Shown piece by piece: positions 41,066-53,485 of a stretch of 64,000 bases of DNA. The notes below the pieces were generated by a model. That model did no database searches and was not told the origin of the DNA. It saw nothing but the letters and a program-made list of their open reading frames with translations. The stretch is from Hippophae tibetana. Taxonomy: Eukaryota; Streptophyta; Magnoliopsida; Rosales; Elaeagnaceae. Within the stretch, counting starts at the first letter, position 1. Every line of letters begins with the position of its first letter. Location of the stretch: the NCBI GenBank assembly GCA_037013495.1, contig CM072810.1:86350449-86414448 (forward strand), given 5' to 3'. The position numbers and the translations under genes were made by a program.

Positions 41066-42122
41066 ATCAAATTAATTGGAAGAAAACTTTTTGAAAATCG
41101 ATTTCACCTAATCCCTCACTATGTTTTATTCATTTAGCTAATTGAATTGAATTTTTTTTATTTGTTAACAATCTCCAAAAAATATCCAAAAACTTCTTTC
41201 GACATTCAATTGAAAACATTCTTGTTCATCAATTTTACATAAGAATATGCAATTTAATAAAACAAGAAAGTATTAAGACCAATGATTTTAATACTACACA
41301 AGTTCATACAAGTCTTTCGATCTCTCTATTTACTTACGCTGAAATATTCCAGATCTATTCTATAATTTTCTCTTTCGATAGTAAATCACAAGATTAAAAT
41401 AATCTAATTAATGACCAGTTAATTAGAAACAATAAGCTCATAAATAATGAAAAAAACATGAAGAGAAATAATTCAAATTAACATGAAAAATCAAGCATAA
41501 TTTGGAATTAGATTACATCTTTTTCCTATAATAAAGAAAATTTAATAGTTAAAAATTAAATTTAACATAAACGAATTCACCATAATTTTTCTAAGAGGAA
41601 TTAAAAGGAAAATCAATGTTGAAAATTTTGCTTTCACTTCGACCGTCTAGTCTTTCTTTTCTTCTCCTTGCCAATCTCTCTCCCGTTTTCTTCTTCTTTT
41701 TTCTTTTTCTTCCATGCTTTTTCTATGCGCAATTTGTTTTTTGTTTTTTTCTATATTTATGTCCAGTTTTCAACCCTTGGTAGCATTTTTTCCTTCTCTG
41801 TTTGTTTCTGTTATGCTATTTTCCCATTTCAGCGTTGATTTCTTATATATATATATATATATGCTAAATTGCGTGCCATTTTCTTTCATTTTTCTTTTTT
41901 TCTTTTCTTTTTGTTCCCCCAATGCTGCTCTTTTTTTATAAATTTTTTAACTTAAATTTCCTTTTGTTTTAGAAAATATTTATTTATATTTTATTTCAAT
42001 AAATCTTCATTTTCTTCAATTTTGTAATAAAATTTAAATAATAATAATAAAGTCTAAAATCAATAAAATTAGACTAAAGTTAAAGTTAAGAAGTGATAAA
42101 TTATATCAAATTATGCAAGTCA
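41066..42122 (-). repeat. Athila-like 3' LTR, truncated at the U5 end
   Basis: It is the reverse complement of most of the LTR at 44973-46190. Matching words include TTGTTCATCAATTTTACATA, ATCGAAAGAC and the (TA)n block near 41840. Its + strand left end stops at CATCAAATTAATTGG, about 225 bp short of the other LTR's 3' end, and there it joins pararetrovirus DNA. It ends at 42122 with GCAAGTCA. A conserved palindrome TTTGTTTGTCCTCAAACAAA (42146-42165) lies just beyond. Confidence 0.82.
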
Positions 42123-43839
42123 TAAAACAATCTCAAACTTAGAACTTTGTTTGTCCTCAAACAAAAATAAAATAAAAAACAACTGTAGACAATATCAATT
42201 AGACACTATATAGAACTACCATCACTCACCAAGCCATGGTCTGAAATTAGATTTCCTCACTAGTAATTTACTCTTTTGACATCGAAGATAGTAGGAAAAT
42301 CAATCAAAAAACTCAACAATTTGTCCAACATGAGTTAAGCATTTACTTCAATGTAAAGCTAAATCCTTGAATGTGTGTGAGAAATAGTCAAACACCAAAA
42401 TCAGAGATCAAGAGTTCTTTAATCTGGGTTGTGATGATAGGCCATAGGGTGAGAGCTAAGAAAAAAATGGATATGGAAAATCAAAGGAAATTGGGAAAAT
42501 ATTTGGTAAAAAAACAATAAAAAGAATATCCACAAGATTAACACCATAGATATTTCTCGACAATATGCTTATACAGATGATAATTTTTTTTTTCTATCCT
42601 CGATAAGTGGAGTACTTTTTTTTAAACAACCACCTTGATACTTATCGCGTTTCTTTGATTTTCCACCACTTTAACCTTTTTTTTATTCTTTCCTTTTACT
42701 TTCTTTTGTTTTCACATTTTAATCAAATAGAGTAAACATAAGGTGGATTATTTAATTTGAACTAACTTTCTCTTTAAATACAAATTTCTACCAAAATATT
42801 TTCTCCAAATTTAAGGTAAATTCATGGTTTTTCAAGCTTAGAATAGGAATGATTTATGTAGTTAAAAAAACAAATAAATGCTTATGTAAAATAAGGCTCA
42901 AGCAGGTTGACTATGAGAATACACCATGCAATGGTGGTGTGATAATCAAAATGGTTGGGAAAGATTTTTGGTTGTGATAAAAAATTGCCCATATCCTTTT
43001 TCCAATATTTGGTATCAACTAGAATTTTTCCTCAATGATACATCAACGGATTTTAGAGCAAAGCAAGATTTAACTTTCCTGGCCTAGTTAATTCAACTTC
43101 TTCCTTCTCTTCACAAGAAAAATGGAGTAAAGAAAAATTTACTATATGCTCAATTATTTTCAAGGACAAAGATTTAAATCAAAGTACCCACAAAAATCTA
43201 ATTAACATAATAACATATTTTGAATTTTTTTCTCAAAACGATTCTCAATCACAAATTTTAGAGTCATAGCAACTTCAATCGTACATAAATACATGCTTGA
43301 TAAGAGAATCCAACTACTCAAGACTATAAGAGTTGACACCCCCAAACTTAAACCAAACAATGTACTCATTGTAATTCAAAAGTGAGATAGATTGAAGAAA
43401 TGAAGGGAACTTTCCTGGTTTTTTGGTGAATCCACATTAGTTTTTAATTTTTATCTCTTTATTCCTACAAAATATACTAGCATCAAAATTCAAATTATTC
43501 AAATAGATAATAAAAATAAAAGAAAGTTTTATGGGTTGCCTCCCATAAGTGCTTGTTTTATAGTCTACAGCTAGACTTTCCAATCTTTATTGATTAGGAT
43601 TTTGAAGAGGAATAAATGCATAATTCCTCTCCACTTGCTCTCCATAATAGTGCTTCAATCTATGATCGTTAACTCTAAATATATGTATTTCCTTATCTTT
43701 CAAGTCTATTGCTCCAAAAGTGAAAACTTTTTCAATTATATAAGGACCTATCCATCTTGATCTTAACTTACTTGGGAAGAGTTTTAGTCATGAATTGAAA
43801 AGAAAAACTTGTTGTCCTAGAGAAAACTCACGCCAAATA

Positions 43840-44960
43840 ATCTGTTTGTCATGTCACTTCTTTGTCCGTTCTTTGTAGATCTTTTCATTTTCATAAGCAT
43901 CATTTTGGAACTCATCCATCTCATTCAATTGAAGAAGTCGCTTTTCCCTTGATTCCTGCAAATCAAAATTAAACTTCTTTACAAACAAATAAGCTTTATG
44001 CTCCAACTTAATAGGGAGATGATATGCTTTCCCAAACACTAATCGATAAGGAAACATCCCGATAGGTATTTTAAAATTTGTACGGTATGCCCACAAAGCA
44101 TCATCAAGCTTCTTTTCCCAATCCTTTCTATTGGTTTTTACCATATTCTCAAGAATATTTTTGATTTCTCAATTTGAAATTTCAACTTGGCCACTAGTTT
44201 GAGGATGGCAGGCAAGTGCTATCTTGTACTTCACATCATATTTAGAGAGAAGGTTGTCGAACGAATTGTTATAGAAGTGGGTCCCTTCATCACTAATAAT
44301 AGCTCGTGGAATGCCAAATCTTGTGAATATGTTCTTATACAAAAATTTGAACACTACCTTTTCATCATTTTTTGTTGCAGTAATTGCCTCCACCCACTTT
44401 GATACATAATCAACTACTAACATGATATAAAAAAATCCAAAAGAAGGATGAAAAGGACCCAAAAAATCAATTCCCTAAACATCAAATAATTCAACCTCTA
44501 AGATATTTTTCGAAAGTAGCTCCTAAAGACTTGAAATATTCCCATACATTGGCACTAATCACAAGTTTTCACCAAAGTATAGCTATCACGAAAATAGAAG
44601 GCCAAAAGAAACCACTTTGAAGTACCTTAGCTGCTGCTCGTGTTACTCCAAAATGTCCTCCATATGATGAGATGGAAATGATGGAGAATGACTTGCATCT
44701 TCTCTTCAAACACACATCTTCAGATGATTTGATTAGGGCATTTTTGAAAAGCAAAGGCTCATCCCAAAAATAATATTTCAAATCATGCAAAAACTTCTTA
44801 CGTTGGTGGTGAGTAAGATTTGGTGGCAATACCCTACAAGCTAGGTAGTTTACAATATCAGTACACCAAGAAAGCTTGATCTCACATGCAAACAACTACT
44901 CATCAGGAAAGACTTCTTAGATTACTAAATCTGATTTTACTTCCTTTTCCTCTAACCGAG
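43840..44960 (-). pseudogene. Athila-like integrase remnant (- strand)
   Basis: 44895-44569 reads the zinc-binding part (CRVLPPNLTHHQRKKFLHDL, SSYGGHFGVTRAAAKVLQSG). 44462-44169 reads the catalytic core (MGPFHPSFGF, VVDYVSKWVEA, GIPRAIISDEGTHF, CHPQTSGQVEISN). 44144-43854 reads the C-terminal part ([56 protein letters not shown]). The three acidic residues of the D,D(35)E triad are readable. Frames are broken between parts. Confidence 0.88.
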
Positions 44961-44972
44961 AGAGATGGTTAA

Positions 44973-46190
44973 TGACTTGCATAATTTAACATAATTTATC
45001 ACGTCTCAACTTTAACTTTAGTCTATTTTTTTATTGAATTTAGACTTCATTTTTATTATTTAAATTTTATTGCAGATTTGAAGATAATGAAAATCCAAAG
45101 TTTTTAGAAACATATCATCTAAGTACTCTCAAATTTAAATAAACATTTGTTTAAATTAAATTATATATATAGAAGAAGTTGTACGTAAGGATTTATTATT
45201 ATTAATAAATATAACAAAGGAAATAAGGAGACGGTGAGAGAGAGAATACAAATAAAAAAAGAGAAAAGCACGCATAAAAGCATAAAAGGGAGAACAGAGA
45301 GGGGACTGCCGTCAGAAGAGAAAAGAAAAGCAAAAAAACTAGAGAAAATAAACTCAGGAGAGAGGAAACAACGAAGTAGCGCAATAGGGAAACACAAAAG
45401 CAAATTCTTTTTGCGAGTCAATTTTTTTTTTCAATTTCTCTTAGAAAATTATAGTGAATTCGTTTATGTAAAATTTAATTTTTAGTATGAGCTAATTTTT
45501 CTTTATTCTAGGAAAAAGATTTAATTTAATTCTGAATCATGCTTGATTTTCTAGGTCAGTTCGAATTATTTCTCTACATGTTTGTTTGATTTATTCTGAG
45601 TTTAATGCTTATAATTAACTGGACATTAATTTAATGATTTTAGTCTTGTGAATTACTATCGAAAGAGGGAATTATTGGATAGATCTGAAATATTTTGGTG
45701 TAGGTAAATATAGAGATCGAAAGACTTATACAAACTTGTATAGTATTAAATCATTGGTTTTAATGCTTTCTTACTTTATTAAATTGCATATTCTTATGTA
45801 AATTGATGAACAAGAATGTTTCCAATTGACTATTGAAAGAGGATTTTAGATATTTTTTTGGAGATTGCTAAGGAACAGAAAAAATTAAATAAAATTAGCT
45901 AGATGAGTAAAGCATAGTGAGGGATTAGGTGAAATCGATTTCCCAGAAGTTTTCTTCCAATTAATTTGATCTTTGAACAACATCTTTATTTTCTTTTGCA
46001 CATTTTCTTTAAATTAATTTATTTTAAATTCCAATTACAATAACCTTAGTGACTTCTCTAGATAAAATTGGGATTAGTATAATTTTGGTATTTGTCAAAA
46101 ATAAGTTACCAATCCTTGAGGATGATACTCTTTTTATCACTTTATTATTATAAACTACGATACTATGCATTTGTAGTTTTGCCTCGATCA
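44973..46190 (+). repeat. Athila-like 5' LTR, about 1.2 kb
   Basis: Starts TGACTTGCATAATTTAAC and ends GCCTCGATCA. It is repeated directly from 51450 and inverted at 41066-42122 and 56112-56866. A purine-rich part at about 45230-45400 produces overlapping open frames on both strands that are not genes. Confidence 0.85.
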
Positions 46191-46196
46191 CGATTT

Positions 46197-46214
46197 TGGC
46201 ACCGTTGTAGGGAA
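46197..46214 (+). other. Primer-binding site, tRNA-Asp type (Athila-like)
   Basis: Reads TGGCACCGTTGTAGGGAA. This is close to TGGCGCCGTTGCCGGGGA, which is complementary to the 3' end of tRNA-Asp and is used by Athila and Tat type elements. The inverted copy lies at about 56087-56106. Confidence 0.85.
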
Positions 46215-46319
46215 TTGATTTGTTTTATTTTTGCCAATATCGATACCAAGTAATCTTGGTTTTAATTTAGAATTATATTTTTTTTATTTTTATTTTTTTC
46301 TAGGTGTGTTTTTGACATT

Positions 46320-47930
46320 GGATGTGTTGTGCTAGAACTCAAAACATTATTCCTTTTTATCGAGAGATTGAAAGAACCTTTAGATAACGAAGAAATAAGA
46401 AAGTACTAGTCATGGATGAAAGAGAATAGATAGCATATCCACACAACTTGTATGAATGACAATTACTCAGGTGTAAGACACTAGATCATTAATGCTAATA
46501 ATTTTGAGCTCAAAGTTGCATTGATTAACATGGTGCAACAAGCCCATTTTAGCGGATCGCCACTTGATGATCCCAATATTCATTTGGCGATATTCTTGGA
46601 GATTTGTGACACTATAAAGATGAATGGTGTTACTGAAGACACCATTAGAATGAGATTGTTTCTTTTTTCATTAAGGGATAAGGATAGAGGTTGGCTACAA
46701 TCTCTACAATCGGGAAACATCACTAGTTGGTAGGATATGGCAAAAATGTTTCTTGCTAAATTCTTTCCACTTGCAAAAACCACCCAACTCAGGAGCAAAA
46801 TTGGTCAATTCAAGCAAAATGATTTTGAGACACTCTATGAAGCATGGGAAATGTATAAAGATATGATTCGACGTTTCCCTCAACAAGGGTTTCCAGATTT
46901 GTTGCAAGTTCAAATGTTCTATAATGGGTTAAATGGGTAAACTAGAACCATAATTGATGTTGCTTTTGGTGGAACTTTGATGTCAAAGATAGCCGAAGGT
47001 GCTACTTCTCTTTTGGAAGAAATGACCTCAAACAACTATCAATGGCCAACTGAAAGATCTATGGCTAAGAAAGTTATTAGGATTCATGAATTGGAATCAT
47101 TTTATGCCCTTTCAGCTCAAGTAGCTTCTCTATCTCATCAAATTTCATCCTTGACAACCTAAAGTATACCACAAAGTGCAGAATATGTTGCAACTTCAAG
47201 TATGATAGTTTTGATGAATGAATCAAGTCAAGAACATGTTCAACACATCAACAATCTGAACTACAATTATCGTGGTGATCCTATGCCAAATTACTACCAT
47301 CTAGGGTTTCGAAATCATGAGAATTTTTCTTATATAAACACAAAGAATGTGCTGCAACCTCTTCCAGGGTTTGATAGTCAACCAAGCGAAAAGAAGATGT
47401 CACTTAAGGATTCCATGGTTTCCTTTGTTGAGGGGACCGAAGCAAGGTTTAAAAAGAATGATTCACGGATGGATAACATTAAGACTCATTTTAACAATAT
47501 GGGAGCCACTATGAAAAATCTTGAAGTGTAAATTAGGCAAATAGCCATAACCATCAATGCTCAACAAAATGGAAATTTTCCTAGCAATACAAAAGTGAAT
47601 CCAAAGGAACAATGTAAAGCCATTATAGTTAGGAGTGGAAGAGAAATTGAGAGTTCACCATTGAAGGAAACCGAACCCATCCTTACAGTTCTAAACAATG
47701 GCCAAAGCAATAATAAAGTAGAAGAAAATGAGATTGTTTATGATACACTAAGAGAGACTGACATGCCTCCATCAATTTCATTTCTTGACAATCCACTTAT
47801 TCTCTCTACTCCACTTCCTTATCCTCGACGCTTTCAAAAACAAAAATTATATAAGCAATTTTCTAAGTTTTTGGATATTTTTAAGAAAATGCACATAAAT
47901 ATTCCTTCTGTAGATGCCTTGTAACAGATG
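46320..47930 (+). pseudogene. Athila-like gag
   Basis: 46521-46733 reads HLAIFLEICDTIKMNGVTED and RLFLFSLRDKDRGWLQSL, then a TAG just before the next frame. 46737-46940 continues with MAKMFLAKFFPLAKTTQL and ETLYEAWEMYKDMIRRFPQQ, then VQMFYNGLNG. 46977-47162, 47202-47531 and 47595-47924 carry the less conserved remainder. This is the retrotransposon gag domain of the Athila lineage. The breaks are single stops in a constant frame over long parts, so decay is modest. Confidence 0.86.
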
Positions 47931-47941
47931 CCTTGTAACAG

Positions 47942-48511
47942 ATGCCAAATTATGCCAAATTTTTAAAGGACACTATTTCCAATAAGATAAGGTTGGAAGA
48001 GTTTGAAACAGTGAAACTTTTTGAAGAATGTAGTTCTTTTCTTCAAAAGAAATTGCCTCAAAAATTAAAAGATCCAAGGAGGTTCACTTTTCCTTGCACT
48101 ATTGGAAATTCATTTTTCGAGAAAGTTTTATGTGATCTTAGTGCTAACATTAATCTTATGCCACTTTCTATTTGTAGGAAATTAGGACTTGTAGAGATGA
48201 AACAAACAACAATTTCTTTGTAACTAGCAGATCGATCCATCAAGTATCCACGAGGAATCATAGAAGAGGTATTGGTAAAGGTGGATAAATTTATTTTTTC
48301 TACTGATTTTGTAGTTTTAGATATGGATAAAGACCAAGATGTCCCACTAATTCTTGGTCAACCATTCTTGGCTACGGGAAGGGCTTTAATGGATGTTCAA
48401 TTGAGTGAGTTAACATTAAGGGTGAACAAGGAAGATGTTATGTTCAACATATACAAAGCCATGAGATTTCCAGAACATCTAAGTACTTGTTTTCGAGTAG
48501 ATATCATTTAA
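47942..48511 (+). pseudogene. Athila-like protease region
   Basis: 47942-48223 reads KKLPQKLKDPRRFTFPCTIG, then VLCDLSANINLMPLSICRKL, where the active-site motif D-x-G-A is D-L-S-A, so the Gly is Ser. After a stop, 48272-48511 reads FIFSTDFVVLDMDKDQDVPL and ILGQPFLATGRALMDVQ, the conserved protease flap and LGRPFL-like end. Confidence 0.85.
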
Positions 48512-48568
48512 CAATGTGAAGTGGAAGCCTTTCAAGTAAATATGCCGACCAATCACATAGAATAATCA

Positions 48569-49423
48569 TTGCAACATGTTACATCATTTTGCAAAGAAGT
48601 GGAAAGGCTGGAGCTAATGGTAGCAAAGATGGATTCTAAAATCTCTAAAGAAAAAGTGCAGCAAACTACAACTCCAGAGTTGAAGAAATTGTGTAAGCAT
48701 ATTCGCTATGCATTCTTAAGTGACAGTTACACCTTTCTGGTGATTGTTTTGGCATCACTTACACATGAAGAAGAGGAAAAGTTACAATGTGTGTCAAGGG
48801 AGCATAGAACAGCCTTGGGATGGACTATCTTTGACATAAAAGGTATAAGTCCATCCATTTTCATGCACAAGATTCTAATAAAGGAACCTTACAAACCATC
48901 AATTGAGTCCCAAAGAAGATTAAATCCAACAATGAAGGAAGTTGTGAGAGTTGAAACTTTGAAGCTCTTTAATGCTATAATTATTTATGTTATTTTAGAC
49001 ATCTCATGGGTAAGTCTAGTGCCTGTTGTACCAAAAAGGGGTGGAATGACGGTTGTAAAAAATGACAACAATGAGCTTATTCCTACAAGAACAATCACGG
49101 GTTGGCGTGTATGTATGGATTACCGCAAGTTGAACAAAGCAACAAGGAAGGATCATTTTCCACCTTCATTCATTGATCAAATGTTAGATCGATTGCCTAG
49201 ATATCTATATTATTGCGTCTTAGATGGTTATTCAAGGTATAACCAGATTGCCATAGCCCCTAAAGATCAGAAGAAAACTACATTCACATGCCTCTACGAA
49301 ACAGTTTTTTAGACGGATGACCTTTGGATTGTGCAATGCCCAACAACATTTCAATGTTGCACGATGACTATCTTTTCGAATATAGTGGAAGGTATAATAT
49401 AAATTTTCATGGATGAATTTTCG
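48569..49423 (+). pseudogene. Athila-like reverse transcriptase, N-terminal two thirds
   Basis: 48569-49312 is open for 247 residues and reads IFMHKILIKEPYKPS, GWRVCMDYRKLNKATRKDHF, LPRYLYYCVLDGYSRYNQI and KKTTFTCLYETVF. Past a stop and shift, about 49313-49423 continues to FGLCNAQ and FMDEFSV. The catalytic FMDD box therefore has Glu in place of the second Asp. The sequence ends abruptly at about 49423 at the internal deletion. Confidence 0.87.
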
Positions 49424-49660
49424 GTTGGAAAAACATATCCTTTCCTTGTTGAGTTAGGGCATAAAGATTTTTGGGTTGTAAATAAGTTTAATTTTGATTT
49501 GAAAGCATTGGGGGAAAAATGACTTATTCAATTGAATGAGATGGATGAGTTCCACAATGATGCGTATGAAAATGAAAAGATCTACAAAGAACACACAAAT
49601 AAGTGGTATGAAAAACAGATACTTAGGCATGCATTTGCTCTAAGAAAATAGGTTTTTCTT
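49424..49660 (+). pseudogene. Athila-like integrase C-terminal fragment (+ strand)
   Basis: Reads GKTYPFLVELGHKDFWVVNK, FNFDLKALGEK, then [20 protein letters not shown]. This is the same stretch as the - strand integrase at about 44030-43860. It follows the RT box without the RNase H or the integrase core. Confidence 0.85.
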
Positions 49661-51449
49661 TTTAATTAACGACTAAAACTCTTCTCATGTATGTTAAGAT
49701 CAAGATGAACAAGTCCTTATACAATCGACAAAGTTTCCACTTTTGGAGCAAAAGACATGAAAGACAAGGTAGTGAATTTATGCCTCTTCAAAATCCCAAT
49801 TGATGAAGATTGAAAAGTCTTTCTATAGACTATAAAATAAGCACTTATGAGAGACAGTCCATAAAACTTTCTTTTGTTCTTATACTTTATTTTATTATTA
49901 TCTATTTGAATAATTTTGATTTTGATGCTGGTTTATTTTGTAGGAATAAAAAGCTTAAAATTACAAACTAATGCAAATCCACTATAAAACCAGGGAAGTT
50001 CCTTTCATTTTTTCTATTTGTCTCACTTTTGAATTACAATGCAAACATTGTTTAGTTTAAGTTTGTGGGTGTCTACTACTATAGTCTTGATTTTTTGAAT
50101 TCTCTTATTAAGCATGTATTTGAGTATGATTGAATTCGTTATGACTCTGAAATTTGTGATTGAGGATGGGTTTGAGAATTCTTTTTCAAAATCTACTATT
50201 ATGTTAGTTAGAGTTTTTTGGGTACTTTGAGTTAAATCTTTGACCTTGAAAATAATTGAGCACATAGTAAAAAATTTGTACTTCGTTTAACCAATAAAGA
50301 GAAGGATTTGAATTAATTAGGTTAGGAAAGTTCAATCTAGCTTTGCTCTAGAATCCATTGATGGATCTGTGAGTCGAAATCTTAGTTGATACCGAATATT
50401 AGAGAAATGATTTAGGCAATTTTTTGTCACAACCAAAAAGCTTTCCTAACCATTCTAATTATCATTCCATCATCGCATGATGTATTCCCATAGTCAACTC
50501 TCTTGAGCCTTATTTTACATAAGCCTGTATTTTTTCTTTTAACTACATAAACCATTCTCATTCTAAGCTTGAAATACCATAAATTTACCTTAAATTTTGA
50601 GAAAATACTTTGGTAAAAATTTACATTTAAATAGAAAGTTCAAATTAAATAATCCACATTATGTTTGCTCTATTTGATCAAAGTGTGAAAAAAAAGAGAA
50701 AGTGAAAGGCAAGAATCGAAAAAGGGTTAAAGTGGTTGAAATTAGTAAAAACTATGAGTGTCAAGACAACCACAAAAAAAAAAGCACTATACTAAATGAG
50801 TATCAAGGTGAAAAAAAGAGAGAAAAAAGAGCACTCCACTTATTAAGTATGACAACAATATTGTCATTCAAAATGAGCATATTATCGAGGAAGAATTATA
50901 GTGTGGATCCTATGGATATTCTTTTTATTGTTTTTTTATACCAAGTATTTTCCTAGTTTGCTTTGATTTTTCATATCTATTTTTTTCTTAGCCCTCACCC
51001 TATGGCTTATCATTACAACCATGATTAAAGACCTTTTTTATCCGATTTTTGTATTTGATTACATTAGTGGAAAAGATTTTTGAAAATTGGACTTATAAAG
51101 TTAAGTTTTGAGAGAATTCTTCTAATTTTAGTTCTTCTACTTTTATCTGAATTTGCTGGTGGTTTGGAGTTAAATTGATTATTTCACACACATACTCAAG
51201 AACTTAGCTTTATGTTGAAGTAAATACTTAACTCTTGCTTGACAAATTGCTGATTTTTTGATTTATTTTCCTACTATCTTCAATGTAGAAAGAGTATGTT
51301 ATAAGTGATGAAATCTAAATTTAAATCGCGACTTAGTGAGTGATGGTAGTTCTCTATGGAGTCTTGTTGACACTGTCTTCAGTTGTCTTTTCTTTTCTTT
51401 TCTTTTCTTTTTGTTTGAGGACAAACAAAGTTTTAAGTTTAAAAGTGTT
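49661..51449 (+). other. Athila-like noncoding region before the 3' LTR
   Basis: The inverted match of 42123-43840; no env-like frame is readable. The end has a TTTTC-rich tract (51386-51410) and the palindrome TTTGTTTGAGGACAAACAAA (51410-51429), then a degenerate purine-rich AAGTTTAAAAGTG before the LTR. Confidence 0.65.
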
Positions 51450-51972
51450 TGATCATTTGCATAATTTGACATAATTTTACATAGTTTGGGTGTATATATA
51501 TACACACCAAAAGAGAGAAGGAGACGATGAGATAGAGAATACAAATAAAAAATAGAAAAGCATGCAAAAACGTAGAAAATGGAGAACAAAGAGAGGACTA
51601 GCCTCAGAAAAGAAAAGAAAAAAAGTAGGAAAACTAGAGAAAATAAACATATGAGAGAGGAAACAATGAAGTAGCACAACAGGGAAACCCAAAAGCAAAT
51701 TCTTTTTGAGTCAATTTTCTTCCAATTTCTCTCAAAAAATTATAATGAATTCGTTTATTTTAAATTTAATTTTTAACATTAACTAATTTTTCTTTATTAT
51801 AGGAAAAAGATGTAATTTAATTTTGAACTATGCTTGATTTTCTAGGTTAATTTGAATTATTTCTCTACATGTTTGTTTGATTTATTATGAGTTTAATGCT
51901 TATAATTAATTGGTCATTAATTCAATGATTTTAGTCTTGTGAATTACTTTCGAAAGAGGGAATTATTGGATA
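51450..51972 (+). repeat. Athila-like 3' LTR, cut short
   Basis: Directly repeats the first part of 44973-46190 up to GAGGGAATTATTGGATAG. At 51973 the sequence switches to GC-richer DNA of a different LTR family. The remaining roughly 530 bp of the LTR is absent. Confidence 0.83.
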
Positions 51973-53485
51973 GCCGAACCCGTGCGCCCATCCATGCGAG
52001 CTAGCACACGCTTGCATTGTGTCGCGTGCATTACTGCACACTTCTTGCCATGTCTTGTGCGTTCCAACCACCAATCTGCCACGCCAATCATCCATCTGCC
52101 AAGATTTTTGCTCCCCATACGTGCGCCAACCTGTCCAAATTCAAATTTTGAATCCCCCCCTTTGGACTTTTCCTCATCTATAAAAGGACCATCTTCCCCC
52201 ATTCCAAAACATACAATTTTTGGAGTACTTTCTCTTTTTAGTTTTCTCTCTCTAGAAAGTTTTCATTTTTTTAGTTTTTAGTTTTTTTTTAAAGTTCTTC
52301 TCTTTTGGGAAGAACTAACTATGTTTTTATAGATTTTTAGTTTTTTTATTTAATAAGCAGATATGTAAATCCGTTTGGAGGTTTTTAAGTAATAGAATTA
52401 ACATCAAACTGTTTTAAAAGGTATTATTTTGATGAATTATTTACAGTTATCATTTTATATTTTATTATTATATGTTATATTTTATTTGTCTATGATTAAA
52501 TTTAATATAATTAGGTGTTTTTAAATATATAATTATAACGTTATTATTCCTGCAAAATATTAAATAGGTAAAACATTTTCATAAAATAAATTGATTTTGT
52601 TTTTATTCAAGATTTTATATTAAGGATGTTAGAGAGAAGAAATAAATTATTTTTCATTATAAACTTAAATCTAAAAATTAGATTTTAAGGTTTAATTATC
52701 CTATTTGATTTAGAGTAGTGTTCTTTTATTTTTTGGTAGAATCACGCATCACCCGGTAGTTTGAGTGAAACTCTATTTCAAAAGTTTTTTATAAGAATTA
52801 TTATTCAAAAATGTATTAACGATATATTTTCAATAATGGTTTTAAAACTCGAAAGTTAGTACTTGGATTGTTAAATTCTTTGATTTAATTTGAATCCTTG
52901 AATAAAATCTAATTATTTGACTCCGTCTAAAACTATGATTAGATGGTTTGCTATTTTCTTAGAAATAAAGTTGAAATTTAATATTTAATTAATTAATAGG
53001 TCCTTCCTAAGGATATTAGTTAGTTAATATTAAATAAAAAAATTTGGGTCCTACCTAAGGACAATTTCATACCAAAAAGAGAAAATAAACAAATATCAAT
53101 TTATATATTTAATAATCTAAATAATATGAGTAAGAATAATTAACTTAATTATTATATCCTTAAATACTCCACTGTTATGAATGATAAAATTTTATTTTTG
53201 TTTATTGAATCTATATTTATGTTTATGTTTATTTTTATGTTATTAGATTAGGAAACAAACAAATCAAAATATTGTAACAGGATGTTTAAGATTTAATTTT
53301 GTTTTTAACATTTTGAATAATAAATTAAAAACCACATATATTCCTCCTTAGATCGATCTTGGGAGTATACTTATCATTTTCTATAAAATGATTTTTGCAT
53401 TTATGAGAGTTTTAAATATTATAAAATAAAAGAAGAATTTGGCAAGATCAGTATTGGTAATGCCGATCTTGCGAGTCATTCATCA
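51973..53485. mobile_element. Long LTR-like unit A (left-truncated)
   Basis: Matches 54300-55860 (unit B) from a C-rich start through CTATAAAAGGAC (52180), the AGTTCTTCTC..GAAGAACT hairpin (52292-52316), the repeated AGGATGTTAGAGAGAA and the TCATTTTCTATAAAATGATTT end. It ends CATTCATCA at 53485, like unit B, and then - strand gag resumes. Its left end is lost at the join with the + strand LTR. Orientation is the same as unit B. Confidence 0.72.

Larger units (their letters stand above)
41066..44972 (-). mobile_element. Athila-like Ty3/gypsy element, 3' half
   Basis: From right to left: the end of RNase H (reads NHLSRLEEKE at about 44960), integrase (44895-43854), about 1.7 kb of noncoding DNA, and a 3' LTR (42122-41066). 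It is cut on the right at 44972, exactly where the 5' LTR of the opposite-strand element begins, so it was probably split by that insertion. Its 5' part is likely the gag and LTR piece at 53486-56866. No env-like frame is visible in the gap between integrase and LTR. Confidence 0.82.
44973..51972 (+). mobile_element. Athila-like Ty3/gypsy element (+ strand), internally deleted
   Basis: 5' LTR 44973-46190, tRNA-Asp-type primer site at 46197, gag 46320-47900, protease 47940-48511, RT N-terminal part 48569-49423. An internal deletion then joins directly to the integrase C-terminus (49424-49660). Then follow about 1.8 kb of noncoding DNA and a 3' LTR from 51450 cut at 51972. It is the same family as the - strand pieces: LTRs, noncoding part and integrase end all match inverted. 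It lies between the two halves of the - strand element, so it probably inserted into it. Confidence 0.87.

Noticed and set aside
41714..41941. 75-residue hydrophobic frame
   Set aside because: T-rich LTR DNA with a TA microsatellite, not conserved as a frame in the other LTR copies.
45161..45485. Overlapping frames on both strands in the Athila-like LTR
   Set aside because: The purine-rich LTR segment is open by composition; the same happens at 51299-51698 in the other LTR.
51963..52281. 79- and 99-residue frames on opposite strands
   Set aside because: They lie in the C-rich part of LTR unit A and have no domain. The matching part of unit B (54290-54600) does not keep them open.
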